Position numbers and translations under genes: made by a program
Shown: positions 61,613 to 64,000 of the stretch, one piece after another
Numbering within the stretch: the stretch's first letter is position 1
Layout of the letters: every line of letters starts with the position of its first letter
Assembly (NCBI GenBank): GCA_049318625.1
Contig: JBMOGA010000001.1
Coordinates: 164,632-228,631, forward strand
DNA length: 64,000 nucleotides
Source: JBMOGA01 sp049318625
Lineage (GTDB): Bacteria; Pseudomonadota; Alphaproteobacteria; Rhizobiales; Hyphomicrobiaceae
Reading direction: 5' to 3'
The notes under the pieces: model-generated
What the model saw: the letters and a program-made list of their open reading frames with translations, nothing else
Told to the model about the DNA's origin: nothing
The model's database searches: none

Positions 61613-61995
61613 CCTGGTATCGGCATCATGGCAATCTGATTATCGGTCGAATACTTGTTCAACGCGCCGCTGGCGGCGTCGATACCAAGTCCCACCACGC
61701 CACCCAGGACCACGTTCCCCGCTGTCATCGCTTCGGTATTGGAAGCGATCGTGCCCAAGCCGTCCTGGTAGCACTCCTTCGAGCACAAGACCGACACGCT
61801 TTCCAAACTCTTGTCCAGTTCGATCTGAGCCGGCGTCGTCACGACCCTCGTACCAATGGCCGGGGACTTCAAAGTGCAGCGCGCGCCGGGAACGCCGGGC
61901 GTGTTGACGCCGACGAGTTGCGTCGTACCCTTGGTGATGGTCGCACAGCCCCCCAGGAGAACAATCCCGGCCGCAATCAACTTGAGACGACGCAT
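61594..61995 (-). CDS. Small lipoprotein between thyA and folA
   Basis: 133 residues. A lipoprotein signal (MRRLKLIAAGIVLLGGC, lipid Cys17) is followed by ATITKGTTQLVGVNTPGVPGA, then a Cys pair region (CTLKSP, VLCSKECYQDG) and a hydrophobic Gly/Val-rich stretch around 90-115 (NVVLGGVVGLGIDAASG). That stretch may re-enter the membrane. The ATITKGTTQ opening is common in small bacterial lipoproteins of unknown role. It sits inside the usual thyA-folA pair and shares their direction. Confidence 0.75.
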   Translation of the reverse strand: MRRLKLIAAGIVLLGGCATITKGTTQLVGVNTPGVPGARCTLKSPAIGTRVVTTPAQIELDKSLESVSVLCSKECYQDGLGTIASNTEAMTAGNVVLGGVVGLGIDAASGALNKYSTDNQIAMMPIPGCKARS

Positions 61996-62067
61996 GAAAA
62001 TCTCTCCACGTCCTATGACGGGGAGGGCTGTAACACATCCGCGATCGCGGGCAAGTCTGGGCGATGT

Positions 62068-62862
62068 TCAAACCGCAACGGGTGCCGAAATGTGGGGATG
62101 AGGTTCGTAGCCGACCAGTTTGAAGTCGTCGAAGCGAAACGCGAAGAGGTCTGCCACCTCGGGGTTGATTTCGAGACGGGGCAGCGGACGGGGCTGGCGC
62201 GTCAACTGAAGGTCGGCCTGCTCGAGGTGATTGAGGTAAATGTGCGCGTCGCCGAGTGTGTGCACGAAATCGCCCGCCGCGAGGCCGGTCACTTGCGCCA
62301 TCATGATCGTCAGCAGGGCGTAGGAGGCGATGTTGAACGGAACACCGAGAAAGACATCCGCCGATCGCTGATAGAGCTGGCAGGAGAGCCGGCCGTCGGC
62401 GACGTAGAACTGGAACAGGCAGTGGCAGGGAGCGAGCGCCATCTGCGGCACATCGGCGGGGTTCCAGGCGGAGACGATCAGGCGGCGGCTGTCGGGATTG
62501 GTCCTGATCTGCGTCAGCACGTCGGCGATCTGGTCGATGGTGCGACCATCGGGAGCGGCCCAGGAGCGCCACTGTTTGCCGTAGACCGGCCCCAGGTCGC
62601 CCTGCGCGTCGGCCCATTCATTCCAGATCGAGACGCCGTGCTCCTTGAGGTAGGCGATGTTGGTGTCGCCCTTCAGGAACCACAGCAGCTCGTGGACGAT
62701 CGACTTCAAATGAAGCTTCTTGGTCGTCACCAGCGGGAAACCGTCGGCCAGGTCGAACCGCATCTGGTGGCCGAAGATGCTGAGCGTGCCGGTGCCGGTC
62801 CGATCGGTCTTGCGAACGCCCTCGGTCCGGACTTTGCGCAGGAGGTCGAGATACTGGTGCAT
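62068..62862 (-). CDS. thyA: Thymidylate synthase
   Basis: 264 residues, the E. coli length. The catalytic Cys is in LAPCHCLFQFYV. Substrate-binding motifs are RTGTGTLSIFG and QRSADVFLGVPFN, and the C-terminal folate region includes FRFDDFKLVGYEPH. It makes dTMP with methylene-tetrahydrofolate, producing dihydrofolate that FolA recycles. ATG 62862 is used. Confidence 0.97.
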   Translation of the reverse strand: MHQYLDLLRKVRTEGVRKTDRTGTGTLSIFGHQMRFDLADGFPLVTTKKLHLKSIVHELLWFLKGDTNIAYLKEHGVSIWNEWADAQGDLGPVYGKQWRSWAAPDGRTIDQIADVLTQIRTNPDSRRLIVSAWNPADVPQMALAPCHCLFQFYVADGRLSCQLYQRSADVFLGVPFNIASYALLTIMMAQVTGLAAGDFVHTLGDAHIYLNHLEQADLQLTRQPRPLPRLEINPEVADLFAFRFDDFKLVGYEPHPHISAPVAV

Positions 62863-62917
62863 GGCGGTTGCTCGCGATCCGTGGGCAAGCGCGGTTGTAG
62901 GCGATTCTCGCGGGCAA

Positions 62918-63631
62918 TCAGCCCGGCATCGGCAGATAGGGTAAGACGACGAAGAGAAGGCCGTTGTAGAGCCCGTGGCAGATCAGTGGCACCCACAAGC
63001 TGCCGGTCTGCCACAGCGCGGCGCTGAGGTAGAGCCCGATGAGGAACACTTCGAGCAGGCCGGCGACCGAGTAGCCGATGTGCAACACGGTCCACATCGC
63101 CGCGGTCAAGACGGCGGCACCGACGAAGCGCAAGCCGGTTTTGGCGAGCGCCGGCAGCAGGAAGCCGCGAAACGCCAGCTCCTCCGAAGCGGGGGCGCCG
63201 AAGGCGACGACGACGAAGAAGAGCGGTCCCCACGGGGACTGGATCAGGTTCTTGATCGGCGCCAGATCGGCGACGAACATCTGCGGCGCGAGGTGGAAAA
63301 CCGCGATGTTGTAGGGGATCAGAATGGCCAGCATGCCGGCCATGGTCACCGCGACAGTCGCCAGGGACGGCCGCCGGTCGAGCGCCAGCAGTTGCCAGCG
63401 GGCCCCGCCGAACGCCGCGGCGGCCAGAAGGGTCAGCGCCACGGCCGTCACCTGCATGGCCAGCATAGCGACGGCCAACGGGGCATCCGTGTTGGGAAAA
63501 GCGGCCTGGGCGAAGGCGTAACCTGCGAAACCGCCGACCATCGCCCCCATCAGAACGGCGCCTATCGCCGTCAACGCTGCAACGGGCGACCACGGTGTAC
63601 GTGGCAGATATCTCAACTGTTCGGCGAGCAT
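62918..63631 (-). CDS. CPBP-family intramembrane protease
   Basis: About 237 residues with seven or eight membrane segments. The CPBP (Abi) motifs are EE-x3-R in SEELAFRGFLLPAL, then the His in MWTVLHIGYS, and a late ICHGLYNG. These build the glutamic/metal site of Rce1-type proteases. Function in bacteria ranges from maturation to self-immunity; none is shown here. Starts 63637 and 63631 are both ATG. The tmRNA promoter lies just upstream on the other strand. Confidence 0.85.
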   Translation of the reverse strand: MLAEQLRYLPRTPWSPVAALTAIGAVLMGAMVGGFAGYAFAQAAFPNTDAPLAVAMLAMQVTAVALTLLAAAAFGGARWQLLALDRRPSLATVAVTMAGMLAILIPYNIAVFHLAPQMFVADLAPIKNLIQSPWGPLFFVVVAFGAPASEELAFRGFLLPALAKTGLRFVGAAVLTAAMWTVLHIGYSVAGLLEVFLIGLYLSAALWQTGSLWVPLICHGLYNGLLFVVLPYLPMPG

Positions 63632-63656
63632 CGGCAAATCCGCATCACTTCGAAGC

Positions 63657-63685
63657 CTTTATTTTGGCGGCGGCATGCGTATATT
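63657..63685 (+). promoter_or_regulatory. Probable promoter of the tmRNA gene
   Basis: TATATT at 63680-63685 is a good -10 box, with a weak -35 (CTTTAT, 63657-63662) 17 bases before it. Initiation would fall near 63692, at a 6-bp hairpin with a TTCG loop (63692-63707) at the start of the transcript. Confidence 0.45.
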
Positions 63686-63708
63686 AGGGGTGCCGGATTC
63701 GTCCGGCT

Positions 63709-64000
63709 ATGGCGATAAATGGCTATCGGAATAAGCCCATCGGACCCGGGGGCGGTACCCGGCGCCTCCACCATTCGCCGCTCGCGCGGCGGCTTCATGG
63801 GGGCGAACTAGGATCGACGAGGGTGTAAAGGGTATGTTTTTGCCCGGCATGATACCGCCGTTATCGGGTCAACCAGAATAGTTGCCAATGACAACTATGC
63901 TGAGGCTGCTGTCGCTGCGTAATGCGGTGCCAAAGGCCTGAAAAGAAGTCCTTGCTCCTAGCCGGGTAAGGCGCGGTTCGGAGGGCACCGGGCAACAGAA
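63709..64000 (+). ncRNA. ssrA: Circularly permuted two-piece tmRNA
   Basis: The acceptor part comes first. A T-arm (63748-63762) is followed by the 3' acceptor strand CGCCTCC (63763-63769), then A and CCA (63771-63773). After a processed spacer of 25 bases comes the 5' acceptor strand GGGGGCG (63799-63805), which pairs with it with one G-U. The coding piece follows. The tag reads GCC-AAT-GAC onward at 63884-63922 and encodes ANDNYAEAAVAA plus stop. A perfect 7-bp stem (CGGTGCC 63925-63931 / GGCACCG 63984-63990) closes behind the tag. This order is the alphaproteobacterial permuted form. The mature ends are approximate, and the 3' end may lie just past the window. Confidence 0.93.

Noticed and set aside
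62039..62050. 12-bp palindrome CCGCGATCGCGG between the lipoprotein gene and thyA
   Set aside because: Too short a loop for a terminator and GC palindromes of this size are expected by chance here.
63613..63798. Reverse-strand frame across the tmRNA promoter and acceptor piece
   Set aside because: It lies over tmRNA structural sequence and has no recognisable protein features.
1..64000. CRISPR arrays, insertion sequences, prophage, tRNA or rRNA genes
   Set aside because: No regularly spaced repeats, transposase or integrase motifs, or cloverleaf/rRNA sequences were found; tmRNA is the only structural RNA seen.

Overview
The window is chromosomal DNA from a high-GC alphaproteobacterium. Gene content and order point to the Hyphomicrobiales (Rhizobiales) or a near relative. 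The evidence is a CcrM-type GANTC methyltransferase behind a CtrA-type box, a TrcR (DUF1013) cell-cycle regulator, a separate F0 operon (atpI-B-E-F'-F), a circularly permuted two-piece tmRNA, a Mur-type manganese operator, and the mutY / DUF721 / dsbA / smc order. The genus cannot be fixed from sequence alone. No rRNA, tRNA, CRISPR array, insertion sequence or prophage was seen.

Layout. 1-15.9 kb is core housekeeping: a TPR protein, an OpgC membrane protein overlapping an SGNH hydrolase, ETF-ubiquinone oxidoreductase, a family-4 uracil-DNA glycosylase, MoaB, a glycosyltransferase, a PA0069-type radical SAM protein, RNase HII, KdsD, an Hsp70-like protein, an NfeD/stomatin pair and ccrM. 16-22 kb is more accessory: a deleted mntH copy that kept its promoter and manganese operator, a chemoreceptor ending in PilZ, an orphan enolase-superfamily enzyme, a thioesterase, and a diheme plus tetraheme cytochrome pair. 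22-33 kb holds mutY, a DciA-like protein, two DsbA-like proteins, smc and the F0 operon, which ends at a textbook terminator. 33-43.5 kb carries an aminotransferase, ribF, a MaoC hydratase, trcR, an SDR, propionyl-CoA synthetase, an aldo/keto reductase and class I PHA synthase. Propionyl-CoA synthetase, the MaoC hydratase and PhaC could together feed and build polyhydroxyalkanoate.

43.7-50.3 kb is the most interesting block. A divergent allC-like amidohydrolase and pucG flank a palindrome. pucG is followed by a tightly coupled set of four genes: a 63-aa protein, DUF1116, FdrA and DUF2877. Together they predict a ureide route: allantoate to ureidoglycine (AllC), ureidoglycine plus glyoxylate to oxalurate plus glycine (PucG), and oxalurate to oxamate plus carbamoyl phosphate (AllFGH-type transcarbamylase). 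The 63-aa protein matches the C-terminal module of E. coli FdrA, here detached and moved to the front of the operon.

50.2-63.9 kb holds a LysE exporter, a soluble histidine kinase coupled to a HerA-like ATPase gene that carries an in-frame amber codon, manC, psd-pssA, hflK-hflC-DUF2065-degP, folA, a lipoprotein gene inserted before thyA, a CPBP protease, and the permuted tmRNA with tag ANDNYAEAAVAA at the right edge.
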